From: Rhizobium leguminosarum
GTDB lineage: Bacteria; Pseudomonadota; Alphaproteobacteria; Rhizobiales; Rhizobiaceae
Reading direction: 5' to 3'
Length of the DNA stretch: 64,000 nucleotides
Assembly (NCBI RefSeq): GCF_004123835.1
Contig: NZ_MZMU01000022.1
Coordinates: 124,001 to 188,000, forward strand
In this document: piece by piece, positions 15,917-24,341 of the stretch
How the letters are laid out: each line of letters opens with the position of its first letter
Numbering within the stretch: the stretch's first letter is position 1
Made by a program: the position numbers and the translations under genes
The notes under the pieces: generated by a model
The model's input: the letters and a program-made list of their open reading frames with translations, nothing else
What the model was told of the DNA's origin: nothing
The model's database searches: none

Positions 15917-18439
15917 GTGAAAACGGAAAGCATCAAGCAGCCGGGCGACATGGCGCCAGCATACAGCGTGGCCGAGGGGCAGTCGGTGACGGCATGGGCC
16001 GTTTCCGGCCTCATTGCCAGCTATTTTCCCGGCGAGCCGGCCCCAGCCGAAGACCGCGTGAACTATCGTTTCATCAACGGTTTCGTCGATGTCGGCGACC
16101 TGCCTTGCCGCAAGGCTTTCTGGTCGACCATGGTGGGGCGGCCGCTGGCGCCCGACACGTCCTGGCCGACCGAAAGCCTCTATCTTCCCGGCTCGAACCG
16201 CCGCGTCGAGTTTACCAGCTTCTGGCACGTGCCCACACATGTCAGGCGATGGCTGAAGGGCACGTTCAAGACGGACGCTCCGCGCACGCTCCATCTCGCG
16301 CTCAAGACCTGCGGCGGCGTTCGCATCTGGGTCAACGGACAGGAGACGGTGCGCTTCGAGCCCTTCAAGCGCAACGTCGAAAGCGCGACTGAGATAACAC
16401 TGCCGCTCGAAGCCGGCGCCAACGAGATTCTCGTCCATACTGAAGACCTTGCCGAGCGCGACACGACCTGGTTCTTCGAGCTTGAAATGCTGGACGGCGA
16501 ACCGCTCTCGGTGCTGCTGCCGGTAGCGCTGGACCAGGACGAGGTGCGCGAACTGGAAGCCCTTTCGCGCGGCGTCCGCCCGGCCCGCGACGTCTTCGTC
16601 AACCAGCCGCTGGAAATCATCTTCGACACGGCGCCCGAGCGCGACCTGCCGGTGGAGCTCAAGGTCGTCGGCCATGGTCACGAGCGGCCCGTTCTCGCTC
16701 ATTCCCGATTGACGCTCAAGGCCCATCAGAGCAGCCTCACGGCCGACGATATCTGCGGCATTCCGGACGGTTATCACGGCGTCCACATGACGATCGGCTC
16801 CGGCACGGGCTCGGTTACGCGCGTCATCGATGCCGCCTTCATGAGCAGCATTTCGCCGGTGCCATCAGAGACGTCGCTCGCCGCCCGCAAGCGGCAGGCA
16901 CTGGAATACAGCGCCCGCTTCGGCGCAAACCGCGTCGGGCGCCTGATCGCGATGATGGAAACCGGTCACCACGACCAGGAAAGCTTCGACCGCATCATCG
17001 ACGCGACGCTCGCCTCCATCGATGCGCGGGAGGATTGCTCGGATTTCATCATGGTGCCGCTCTTGTGGCTGCTCGGCGACTATACCGACCGGATGCCCGA
17101 TGCCGTGGTCGATCGCATCCGCCGCTCCGTTCTCTCCTATCGCTACTGGGTCGACGAGCCGGGCAATGATGCGATGTGGTTCTGGAGCGAGAACCATGTG
17201 CTCTGCTTTCATACCAGCCAGTTGCTGGCCGGACTTCTTCTGCCCGACGAGCTGTTCTCGGCCTCGGGGCGGACGGGACGGCAGCAGGCGGAACTCGCCG
17301 TCGGGCGCCTCGGGCGCTGGTTCGACAGCGTCGAGGCCCATGGCCTGGCGGAATGGAATTCGGCCGCCTATTACCCGATCGATTTCATCGGCCTGCTGGC
17401 GCTGGAGCGCTGGGCCGAGAGCGAGATCGCCGATCGGGCCCGCGGCCAGATCGATCTCATCTTCCGCATGATCGCCCTACATACGCTTGCCGGCGTTCCG
17501 GCCGGCTCGCAGGGCCGTGCCTACGACAAGGAGCTGCGTGCCGGCCCGCTGACCGAGCTTGCGCCCTTCGCCCAGGTCGCTTTCGGCACCGGCTGGCTCA
17601 ACAACGGCGTGGCGGCATTGACTATGTTCTGTGCCGGCGGCTACGAGCCGCCCGCCGACCTGACCAAGCTTGCCGTCCTTCCCAGGGGCAGAAACGTCGA
17701 GGCGCGTTACAGCCAGGGGCTCGAGAGCGGAAAACTCGTGCTGTTCAAGAACGAGGCGGCGCAGCTTTCGACGGTCGTCGATCACAAGACCGGCCAGAAG
17801 GGGCACCAGCAGCACGTCCTCGATGTCAGATTGGCCGGCCATCCGATGGCGAGGTTGTGGGTCAACCATCCCGGTGAAGACGATCCGTGGGGCAATCAAA
17901 GGCCCTCCTATTGGGCCGGCAACGGCATCCTGCCGCGCGTTGCCCAGCATCGCGACGTCGCCCTGCTGATCGAGGACACAAGCGACGCGCGCCATGCGTG
18001 GACGCACGCCTATATCGGCCACGACGGGCTGGATGATCTCATCATCGAAGACAAGTGGCTCATCGCGCGATCGGGTCGGGGATTTTCAGCCCTCTGGGCG
18101 TCGAACGGCCTGGAGCTGATCACCGATGGCCCGACCGCCGGCCGCGAGGCGCGCTCCCACGGACCGCTTTGCGGCTGGGCGGGTATCGTCGGATGCGGCG
18201 ATGGCGACGCTTTCAAGGCATTCATCGAACGCCTGTGCCGGACGACGATTTCCTTTGATGCCGGGCTTCGGCGTCTCTCCCTGACGCCGCCGGGCGGCCC
18301 GGCGATCTGCCTGTCCTATGCCGACGGTCTTGCGATCGGCGGCGAGGCGAGGCCCTTCACCCACGATCAGCCGCACCCGATCCTCACCCACGACAGTGCA
18401 GCCTCCGGCGCCGGCACTGACGGGCCGTTCTACTCCTAA
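15917..18439 (+). CDS. Large cytoplasmic protein, putative polysaccharide lyase of an (alpha/alpha)-toroid type
   Basis: 840 aa from the GTG at 15917, preceded by GGAGGAGG (15903-15910). No signal peptide. Residues about 60-200 look like a beta-sandwich or carbohydrate-binding jelly roll (RTLHLALKTCGGVRIWVNGQ, ANEILVHTEDL). Residues about 320-560 are helical with Trp/His/Tyr-rich motifs typical of toroid lyases (DAMWFWSENHVLCFHTSQLL; EAHGLAEWNSAAYYPIDFIG). The C-terminal third is beta-rich. It lies directly before a GH105-type hydrolase, which removes the unsaturated residue a lyase creates, and a GH28 enzyme. An exo-acting rhamnogalacturonan or related uronate lyase is therefore likely (PL26 has a comparable domain plan), but I cannot assign a family from sequence reading alone. 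Confidence 0.72.
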   Translation: MKTESIKQPGDMAPAYSVAEGQSVTAWAVSGLIASYFPGEPAPAEDRVNYRFINGFVDVGDLPCRKAFWSTMVGRPLAPDTSWPTESLYLPGSNRRVEFTSFWHVPTHVRRWLKGTFKTDAPRTLHLALKTCGGVRIWVNGQETVRFEPFKRNVESATEITLPLEAGANEILVHTEDLAERDTTWFFELEMLDGEPLSVLLPVALDQDEVRELEALSRGVRPARDVFVNQPLEIIFDTAPERDLPVELKVVGHGHERPVLAHSRLTLKAHQSSLTADDICGIPDGYHGVHMTIGSGTGSVTRVIDAAFMSSISPVPSETSLAARKRQALEYSARFGANRVGRLIAMMETGHHDQESFDRIIDATLASIDAREDCSDFIMVPLLWLLGDYTDRMPDAVVDRIRRSVLSYRYWVDEPGNDAMWFWSENHVLCFHTSQLLAGLLLPDELFSASGRTGRQQAELAVGRLGRWFDSVEAHGLAEWNSAAYYPIDFIGLLALERWAESEIADRARGQIDLIFRMIALHTLAGVPAGSQGRAYDKELRAGPLTELAPFAQVAFGTGWLNNGVAALTMFCAGGYEPPADLTKLAVLPRGRNVEARYSQGLESGKLVLFKNEAAQLSTVVDHKTGQKGHQQHVLDVRLAGHPMARLWVNHPGEDDPWGNQRPSYWAGNGILPRVAQHRDVALLIEDTSDARHAWTHAYIGHDGLDDLIIEDKWLIARSGRGFSALWASNGLELITDGPTAGREARSHGPLCGWAGIVGCGDGDAFKAFIERLCRTTISFDAGLRRLSLTPPGGPAICLSYADGLAIGGEARPFTHDQPHPILTHDSAASGAGTDGPFYS

Positions 18440-18456
18440 AAACATAGGTCTCCAGC

Positions 18457-19551
18457 ATGAACACAACATCTGTCGATAACGCCGCCCTCCTGACGACGAT
18501 CGATCGCGTGGCAACGGCTTTCAGCCGGCTCAGAGGCATCAAGGAAGGTCTCGTGACGGGAAATTCCGCCTCCGGAATCCAGTTCGACGAATGGGACTGG
18601 GAAGTCGGCGTCGGTCTTTATGGCTTCCTGCGCCGCGCCATTTCCACCAATGATCAGAAAGCGCTGCAGGAACTCGTCGCCTGGTATGCCGGCCAGATCG
18701 AACGCGGCCTGCCGCCGCGCCAGATCAACAGCACGGCGCCGATGCTGCCGCTTGCAATCCTCGTCCAGCATGTCGACCGTCCCGATTTTCGTGCTCTCGT
18801 CGAGGACTGGGCCGAATGGCTCGTCAAGGAGCTACCCAAGACCGAGGACGGCGGCTTTCAGCACGTCGTCAAGGAGCGCCTCAACGACGGCGAATTGTGG
18901 GACGATACGCTTTTCATGGCCTGCCTGTTTCTCGCCCGGGCTGGCGTGCTCTGCGAGCGCAGCGAATGGATCGACGAGGCCGTCTATCAGTTCGTGATCC
19001 ACACCCGCTATCTCTCCGATCCGGTCAGCGGGCTCTGGTATCACGGCTGGACTTTCAACGGGCGGCACAATTTCGCCAATGCCTTCTGGGCGCGCGGCAA
19101 TGCCTGGATCACGGTCGCCATCCCTGAGCTCTTCGACCTCGTTCCGACACTCGGCGAGAAAGACCGGCGTTTTCTGTCGAACGTCCTCGTCAGCCAGGTG
19201 CGCTCCTTGAAAGCATACCAGCGGCCGGACGGCATGTTCACGACGCTTCTGGACGATCCGTCTTCGCCGTTGGAAACCTCGGCCACGGCAGGCATTGCCT
19301 ATGGCATATTGCGCGCCATCGATGCCGGCATTCTCGACGACAGCGACAGGGCCTATGCGGAGCGCGCGCTTGCGGCGGTGCTGGCGCAGATCGACGAAGA
19401 AGGCGTCGTCCACGGCGTCTCCGACGGCACGCCGATGGGCCATGACCTCGATTTCTACAGGCGCATCCCCAACGTGCCAACGCCTTACGGCCAGGCGCTG
19501 ACCATGCTGCTCCTGACGGAAGTCTTTCTCGAGAACGGCGAGCGCCAATGA
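18457..19551 (+). CDS. Unsaturated rhamnogalacturonyl/uronyl hydrolase (GH105/GH88 clan)
   Basis: 364 aa. An (alpha/alpha)6-barrel enzyme that hydrates the 4,5-double bond of unsaturated galacturonyl ends produced by lyases, releasing them. Motifs: GELWDDTLFMACLFLARAG with D149/D150, GLWYHGWTFNGRHNFANAFW, WARGNAWITVAIPEL, and SSPLETSATAGIAYGILRAI, which match the YteR/YesR-type layout. There is no signal peptide. It starts 17 bp after the lyase-like gene and overlaps the GH28 gene by 4 bp (ATGA), so the three are one operon. The length is typical of GH105. Confidence 0.9.
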   Translation: MNTTSVDNAALLTTIDRVATAFSRLRGIKEGLVTGNSASGIQFDEWDWEVGVGLYGFLRRAISTNDQKALQELVAWYAGQIERGLPPRQINSTAPMLPLAILVQHVDRPDFRALVEDWAEWLVKELPKTEDGGFQHVVKERLNDGELWDDTLFMACLFLARAGVLCERSEWIDEAVYQFVIHTRYLSDPVSGLWYHGWTFNGRHNFANAFWARGNAWITVAIPELFDLVPTLGEKDRRFLSNVLVSQVRSLKAYQRPDGMFTTLLDDPSSPLETSATAGIAYGILRAIDAGILDDSDRAYAERALAAVLAQIDEEGVVHGVSDGTPMGHDLDFYRRIPNVPTPYGQALTMLLLTEVFLENGERQ

Positions 19552-20912
19552 GCCCCGTGTCTCTTGTCGCGATCGAGCCGGCGCAGGGCGACGATACGGT
19601 CCGCCTGCAGGCGGCCATCGACGACCTGTCGGCTTCGGGCGGCGGACGCTTGGAGCTGACGGCCGGCATCCATGTCTGCCGCGGGCTCCAGCTCAGATCC
19701 GGCGTCGACCTTCATCTGGCCGCCGGCGCGATCCTGCGTCCCGTTCCGGATTACGAGGCCTATGCACATACGAGTGTTTCGGTGATCGCCGAAAAGTCGG
19801 ACCGCGGCATGATCGTTGCGAGCGGTGCGCGGCGGATCAGCCTGACGGGGGAGGGCCGCATCGAAGCCGGTTGCGACAGCTTCATTGTGGGGGACGACGA
19901 GACGGTGGGCACCTTCGTCCCGGCCGAATTTCGTCCCCGCGTCGTCGTCTTCGAGGGCTGCGATGAGGTCGAGATCAGCTCCGTCCATATCAGCCGCTCG
20001 CCGATGTGGACGCTGCACTTCGTCAACTGCACCGATGTCGCGGTCAGGAACGTGACCATCGACAACGACCGCCGCCTTCCCAACACGGACGGGATCGTGC
20101 TGGATGCCTGCCGCGGCGCCGTCATCGAGGACTGCCGGATATCGACGGCCGACGACGGCATATGCCTGAAGACGAGCATCGGTCCTGACCGTGTCGCCAT
20201 CGGGCGTTGCGAAAACATTCTCGTTCGTCGATGCTCCGTTCAGAGCCTTAGCTGCGCGCTGAAGATCGGCACGGAAACGCATGGCGACGTCACCAATGTC
20301 GTGTTCGAGGATTGCAGCGTCTCATCTTCCAACAGGGCGCTCGGCGTATTCTCCCGCGACGGTGGCCGGATATCGAACGTAAGGTTTTCACGAATTGCGG
20401 TAGAGTGCCGCGAGACCCCCGATGGTTTCTGGGGCTCGGGGGAAGCACTGACCGTCAATGTCGTCGACCGTGTTAGGGAACGCGCGGCTGGCGCCATCGA
20501 CAATCTCATCGTCGAAGACATCACCGGGCGGATGGAGGGGGCGATCACCGTCATATCGACCTCGTCGGCCGGCATCAGGAACGCATCGCTGGCGCGCATT
20601 GCCATCGATCAGCAGCCTGGGCAGCTCGGCACGGCGCGGTCCTACGACCTGCGTCCGACAAACGCGGACCTTTCCCCGACAGCCGATGGCGGCGGCCGTG
20701 CCAATGCCTGGACCCGCGGGTCGGACGGGCGGGTGATCGGTCTTGAGCACTATCCGGGAGGAATGCCGGCCGTCTACGTGGCTGATGTCACCGGGATCTT
20801 GATGAACGAGGTGCGGATCACGAGGCCGACACCGCTGCCGCAAGGCTGGAACAAAAACGACGCCGTCTTCGAAACGGCGGCACCTGATGGGAGTGGGACA
20901 TGGCAGAACTGA
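19548..20912 (+). CDS. Polygalacturonase-like glycoside hydrolase, GH28
   Basis: 454 aa, cytoplasmic, ATGA-coupled to the preceding gene. GH28 right-handed beta-helix with the family's acid motifs: RRLPNTDGIVLDAC (D181) and ISTADDGICLKTS (D202, D203). The usual GHG is replaced by IGTETHGD, which holds H245, as in many bacterial exo-acting and rhamnogalacturonan-specific members. It hydrolyses alpha-linked galacturonic acid, here probably from rhamnogalacturonan or oligogalacturonides after uptake. It overlaps the ATPase gene by 13 bp. Confidence 0.91.
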   Translation: MSPVSLVAIEPAQGDDTVRLQAAIDDLSASGGGRLELTAGIHVCRGLQLRSGVDLHLAAGAILRPVPDYEAYAHTSVSVIAEKSDRGMIVASGARRISLTGEGRIEAGCDSFIVGDDETVGTFVPAEFRPRVVVFEGCDEVEISSVHISRSPMWTLHFVNCTDVAVRNVTIDNDRRLPNTDGIVLDACRGAVIEDCRISTADDGICLKTSIGPDRVAIGRCENILVRRCSVQSLSCALKIGTETHGDVTNVVFEDCSVSSSNRALGVFSRDGGRISNVRFSRIAVECRETPDGFWGSGEALTVNVVDRVRERAAGAIDNLIVEDITGRMEGAITVISTSSAGIRNASLARIAIDQQPGQLGTARSYDLRPTNADLSPTADGGGRANAWTRGSDGRVIGLEHYPGGMPAVYVADVTGILMNEVRITRPTPLPQGWNKNDAVFETAAPDGSGTWQN

Positions 20913-22006
20913 AACTTTCCAACGTCAACAAGTCGTATGGCTCGGTCAAAGTCCTGCATGACGTGCAACTCGATATCAAGGACGGCGAGTTCGTCGTCTT
21001 CGTCGGTCCATCGGGATGCGGCAAGTCGACCCTGCTGCGTGTCATCGCCGGCCTGGAAGAGGTCACGGAGGGCGCAATCGCGATCGGGGGCCGCGATGTC
21101 AGCGCGCTCTCGCCGGCCGAGCGCAAGATCGCAATGGTCTTCCAGTCCTACGCGCTCTATCCGCATATGAGCGTTCGCAAGAACCTCGCTTTCGGCCTGG
21201 AGAACCTGAAGTTCAAGCGTGCCGAGATCGAGGCGCGGATTGCCGAGGCTGCCAGAATGCTGGCGATCGAACCCTATCTGGACCGGCGTCCGAAGCAGCT
21301 TTCGGGCGGCCAGCGCCAGCGCGTGGCGATCGGCCGGGCCATCGTGCGCGAACCTGACATTTTCCTTTTCGACGAGCCGCTGTCCAATCTCGATGCGGCG
21401 CTACGCGTCCAGACCCGGGCCGAGATCACCAAGCTCCACCGCGAGATCAAGACGACGATGATCTATGTCACGCATGACCAGGTCGAGGCGATGACGATGG
21501 CCGACAAGATCGTCGTGCTGCGCGCCGGGCGGGTCGAGCAGGTCGGAGCACCGCTGGACCTGTTCGACAGCCCGCGCAATCTCTTCGTCGCCGGCTTCCT
21601 CGGCTCGCCGCGTATGAACATCATCAAGGGCAAGGTATCAGGCATCGGCGAAAGCGGCGTCGTCATCGATGTCGGCAATGGTGGCAGGGTCATCAGCGAT
21701 GTCGATCCCGCCGGCATCGCGGTCGGACAGGCCGTTCTCACCGGCATCCGGCCCGCACATTTTTCGCGCTCCAGCGAGCAGGGCCTGCCGTTCGTCGTCC
21801 AGTATCACGAGGGTCTTGGCACTGAGACCTATGTCTACGGCAACCTTGCAGGCCACGACGAGCAGATCATCATTCACGAGGCCGGCCATTTCGCGCCGGC
21901 GCCTGGTGATCACATCCTGATTGATGCCGCCCCCGGGCGGGTTCATCTGTTCGATCCCGAAAGCGGCCTGGCTTTTGCCCGGCGGCCCGGACAGGGGAGG
22001 CGCTGA
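20900..22006 (+). CDS. ABC sugar importer ATP-binding protein (MalK/UgpC type)
   Basis: 368 aa. Nucleotide-binding domain with Walker A GPSGCGKST (36-44), Q-loop FQSYALYPHM, signature LSGGQRQRVAIGRA near residue 135, Walker B FLFDEPLSNLDA and H-loop VTHDQ. The C-terminal 130 residues form the TOBE/OB regulatory domain of the MalK type (FLGSPRMNIIKG; GIRPAHF). It energises the two permeases that follow. Because the fucoside importer at 3724-6878 lacks an ATPase and MalK-type ATPases can be shared between importers, it might also serve that system. Confidence 0.94.
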   Translation: MAELKLSNVNKSYGSVKVLHDVQLDIKDGEFVVFVGPSGCGKSTLLRVIAGLEEVTEGAIAIGGRDVSALSPAERKIAMVFQSYALYPHMSVRKNLAFGLENLKFKRAEIEARIAEAARMLAIEPYLDRRPKQLSGGQRQRVAIGRAIVREPDIFLFDEPLSNLDAALRVQTRAEITKLHREIKTTMIYVTHDQVEAMTMADKIVVLRAGRVEQVGAPLDLFDSPRNLFVAGFLGSPRMNIIKGKVSGIGESGVVIDVGNGGRVISDVDPAGIAVGQAVLTGIRPAHFSRSSEQGLPFVVQYHEGLGTETYVYGNLAGHDEQIIIHEAGHFAPAPGDHILIDAAPGRVHLFDPESGLAFARRPGQGRR

Positions 22007-22008
22007 AC

Positions 22009-23004
22009 ATGGCGGCGCTTAACGCAGGTGCATTGCTGTCCCAGGCAGGCGAAACGACGATGCGGGTGGTCGAAGCCCCGATAAATGTGATCGAGCGCAT
22101 CTTCGGCCGCAAGCGCATGCCATGGCTGTTCCTGGCGCCGAACCTCGTTCTGTTCGCCATCTTTACGTTCCTTCCGATCGCGATCGCGGTCGGTTACGCC
22201 TTCACCGGCGGCACCAACCTTTTCGTGTCCGAGCGGCCTTTCGTCGGCCTGGACAATTTCCGCACGCTGCTTTCCTGCGGCAATTATCTGCAGCCGGGAA
22301 CCTGCCAGGAATCGCTGTTCTGGACGGCGGTGTGGAATACGCTCTGGTTCGTGGCGTTGAACGTCACCGCCACATTGCTGGTGGCGCTGATCACGGCGCT
22401 GATCCTCAATCGGGCGATTTTTGCGCGCGGCTTCTTCCGGGCGATGTTCTTCTACCCCGTCCTGCTGTCGCCCGTCGTCATCGGCCTGATCTGGAAATGG
22501 TTCCTCGATCGCAACGGTCTGCTGAACGCCTTCTTTCAGATGATTGGCGTCCCCACGGAGATTTTCCTGCTGGATGTCGGCTGGTCGCGCTTCTTCGTCG
22601 TCGTGGTCTCTGTCTGGTTCCACATGGGCTTTTACACGCTCATCCTGCTCGCCGGCCTCCAGGCAATCCCGAAGGAGCTGTACGAGGCCGCCTCCATCGA
22701 CGCTGCTTCGCCGCGCCGCACCCTTTTCAGGATCACGCTGCCGCTGCTTGCGCCGAACCTGCTCGTCGTCTTCATCCTTCTGATGATCAAGTCCGTGCAG
22801 ATCTTCGACGAGGCCTGGGTTCTGACCAATGGCGGCGGCCCCGGCACGGCCAACAGCTTCATCGTCCAATATATCTACCAGATGGCATTCAGCAGCGATC
22901 TGCGTCTCTTCGGACTTGCCTCTGCCGCATCGGTTCTCATGGGACTGGTACTTCTGGTTCTCACCCTCATACAGCTGCGCCTCGGCAAGCGAATGGAGTC
23001 CTGA
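22009..23004 (+). CDS. ABC sugar importer permease (MalF type)
   Basis: 331 aa, starting 2 bp after the ATPase stop. About 40 cytoplasmic residues precede the first membrane helix (MPWLFLAPNLVLFAIFTFLP). There is a periplasmic loop with two Cys (LLSCGNYLQPGTCQES) that may form a disulphide. The EAA signature reads KELYEAASIDAASPRRTLFR. It pairs with the next gene to form the channel. Confidence 0.93.
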   Translation: MAALNAGALLSQAGETTMRVVEAPINVIERIFGRKRMPWLFLAPNLVLFAIFTFLPIAIAVGYAFTGGTNLFVSERPFVGLDNFRTLLSCGNYLQPGTCQESLFWTAVWNTLWFVALNVTATLLVALITALILNRAIFARGFFRAMFFYPVLLSPVVIGLIWKWFLDRNGLLNAFFQMIGVPTEIFLLDVGWSRFFVVVVSVWFHMGFYTLILLAGLQAIPKELYEAASIDAASPRRTLFRITLPLLAPNLLVVFILLMIKSVQIFDEAWVLTNGGGPGTANSFIVQYIYQMAFSSDLRLFGLASAASVLMGLVLLVLTLIQLRLGKRMES

Positions 23005-23005
23005 G

Positions 23006-24064
23006 ATGAACAGCTCTATGAACCCGATCCGCTTCATGACGCGCACGCGCCGGGCCGGACGCATCGACATCACCGACATTTTGTCATGGGTCTGGCTGAT
23101 CGCCGGAACATTGGCGGTGCTCGTTCCCGTCGTCTGGGCCGGCCTCTCCTCGCTGAAGCCGGCGGCCGAAATCACCCGTTTTCCGCCGACCCTGCTGCCG
23201 CGCGCCGCCGTCGAGCAGACCGTGCCCGGCTTCGATAAACCGCTCAGCCTCTGGCAGGTCACCATCGACGGTCAGCAGCGCGAAATGGCCATGGTGCGGC
23301 GCATCGGCCTCAAGGCCCAGATGGTCGATCCTGCAAATCCGGGACAGCCGGTCAGCGTCGACGTGAAGGGGATCACGCCGGTGCAGCACCTGACCGTCGC
23401 CACCGAGAATTACACCGATCCGCTGACGCGCTTCAACTTCTTGACCTTCCTGAAGAATTCGGTGTTCGTCACCGTGGTCGCGACGCTTCTGACGCTGATC
23501 GTCAACGCCATGGCGGCCTTTGCGCTGTCGAAATACAAATTTCGCGGCGATACGACGGTTTTCGTTATCATCATCTCGACCCTGATGATCCCGCTCGCCG
23601 TCGTCATGGTCCCGGCCTATCTCGTCATCGTCGGGGTCGGGCTTGCCGACAATCTCTGGGGTGTCATCCTGCCGACGATCGCCTCTCCGACCGCCGTCTT
23701 CCTGCTGCGGCAATATATGCTGACCATACCGGACGAGCTGATCGAGGCGGCGCGCGTCGATGCGGCGAGCGAATTCTGCATCTTCTGGCGCATCATCCTG
23801 CCGCTGACGGCGCCGGCTCTCGCAGTGCTGGCGATCTTTTCCGTGCTCTGGCGTTGGAACGACTTCCTCTGGCCGCTCATCGTTCTCAACAGCCGCGAGA
23901 ATTTCACGCTGCAGGTCGGCCTCAACGCCTTCCAGGGAGAGTTCTCGGTGCAGTGGCACTATATCCTGGCGATGACGTTCCTCAGCCTGCTGCCTGTCAC
24001 CGTCGTCTTCCTGTTCCTGCAGAAATACATCACCACGGGCATCGCCGGAACAGGCATGAAGTGA
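23006..24064 (+). CDS. ABC sugar importer permease (MalG type) with an enlarged first periplasmic loop
   Basis: 352 aa, ATG at 23006 immediately after the previous stop. Helix 1 is LSWVWLIAGTLAVLVPVVW; helix 2 begins only at about residue 148 (FLKNSVFVTVVATLLTLIV). The roughly 95 residues between them (about 50-145; for example QVTIDGQQREMAMVRRIGLK and NPGQPVSVDVKGITPV) form a periplasmic domain much larger than in the permease at 5994-6878. The EAA loop is DELIEAARVDAASEFCIFWR. The extra domain may contact the binding protein or substrate. It is the last gene of the operon and is followed by a terminator. Confidence 0.92.
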   Translation: MNSSMNPIRFMTRTRRAGRIDITDILSWVWLIAGTLAVLVPVVWAGLSSLKPAAEITRFPPTLLPRAAVEQTVPGFDKPLSLWQVTIDGQQREMAMVRRIGLKAQMVDPANPGQPVSVDVKGITPVQHLTVATENYTDPLTRFNFLTFLKNSVFVTVVATLLTLIVNAMAAFALSKYKFRGDTTVFVIIISTLMIPLAVVMVPAYLVIVGVGLADNLWGVILPTIASPTAVFLLRQYMLTIPDELIEAARVDAASEFCIFWRIILPLTAPALAVLAIFSVLWRWNDFLWPLIVLNSRENFTLQVGLNAFQGEFSVQWHYILAMTFLSLLPVTVVFLFLQKYITTGIAGTGMK

Positions 24065-24135
24065 ACGGCGGGGCGTGGAGCTAGACCTCCCCGCAATCGC
24101 CGAACAACCGATACCACGTCTTCCTCCCGGCTGAG

Positions 24136-24178
24136 GCGCGTCGCATTGAACCTGGTTCATGCGGCGCGTTTCGGTTTT
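24136..24178 (+). terminator. Terminator-like hairpin after the pectic ABC operon
   Basis: GCGCGTCGCATTGAA (24136-24150) pairs imperfectly with TTCATGCGGCGCG (24156-24168), one base bulged and one mispaired, followed by TTTCGGTTTTT. It lies about 70 bp past the permease stop. The remaining spacer to 24341 contains another GC-rich pair (GCCGCCCA / TGGGCGGT near 24202-24223) but no gene. Confidence 0.6.
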
Positions 24179-24341
24179 TGCCTTCGTGCATGGCTCCCAA
24201 AATCGCCGCCCATTTTGTGGGCGGTAGCTCCGCGGCGAGCGTAGCGCTTGCCACCGAGGCCGGCCGCCTCCGCGACCTGATGGGCGGCCGTTTTAGGCTA
24301 TGTTGACGACGATTTCAAAATGCTACGGCGTCCTGCAAATA

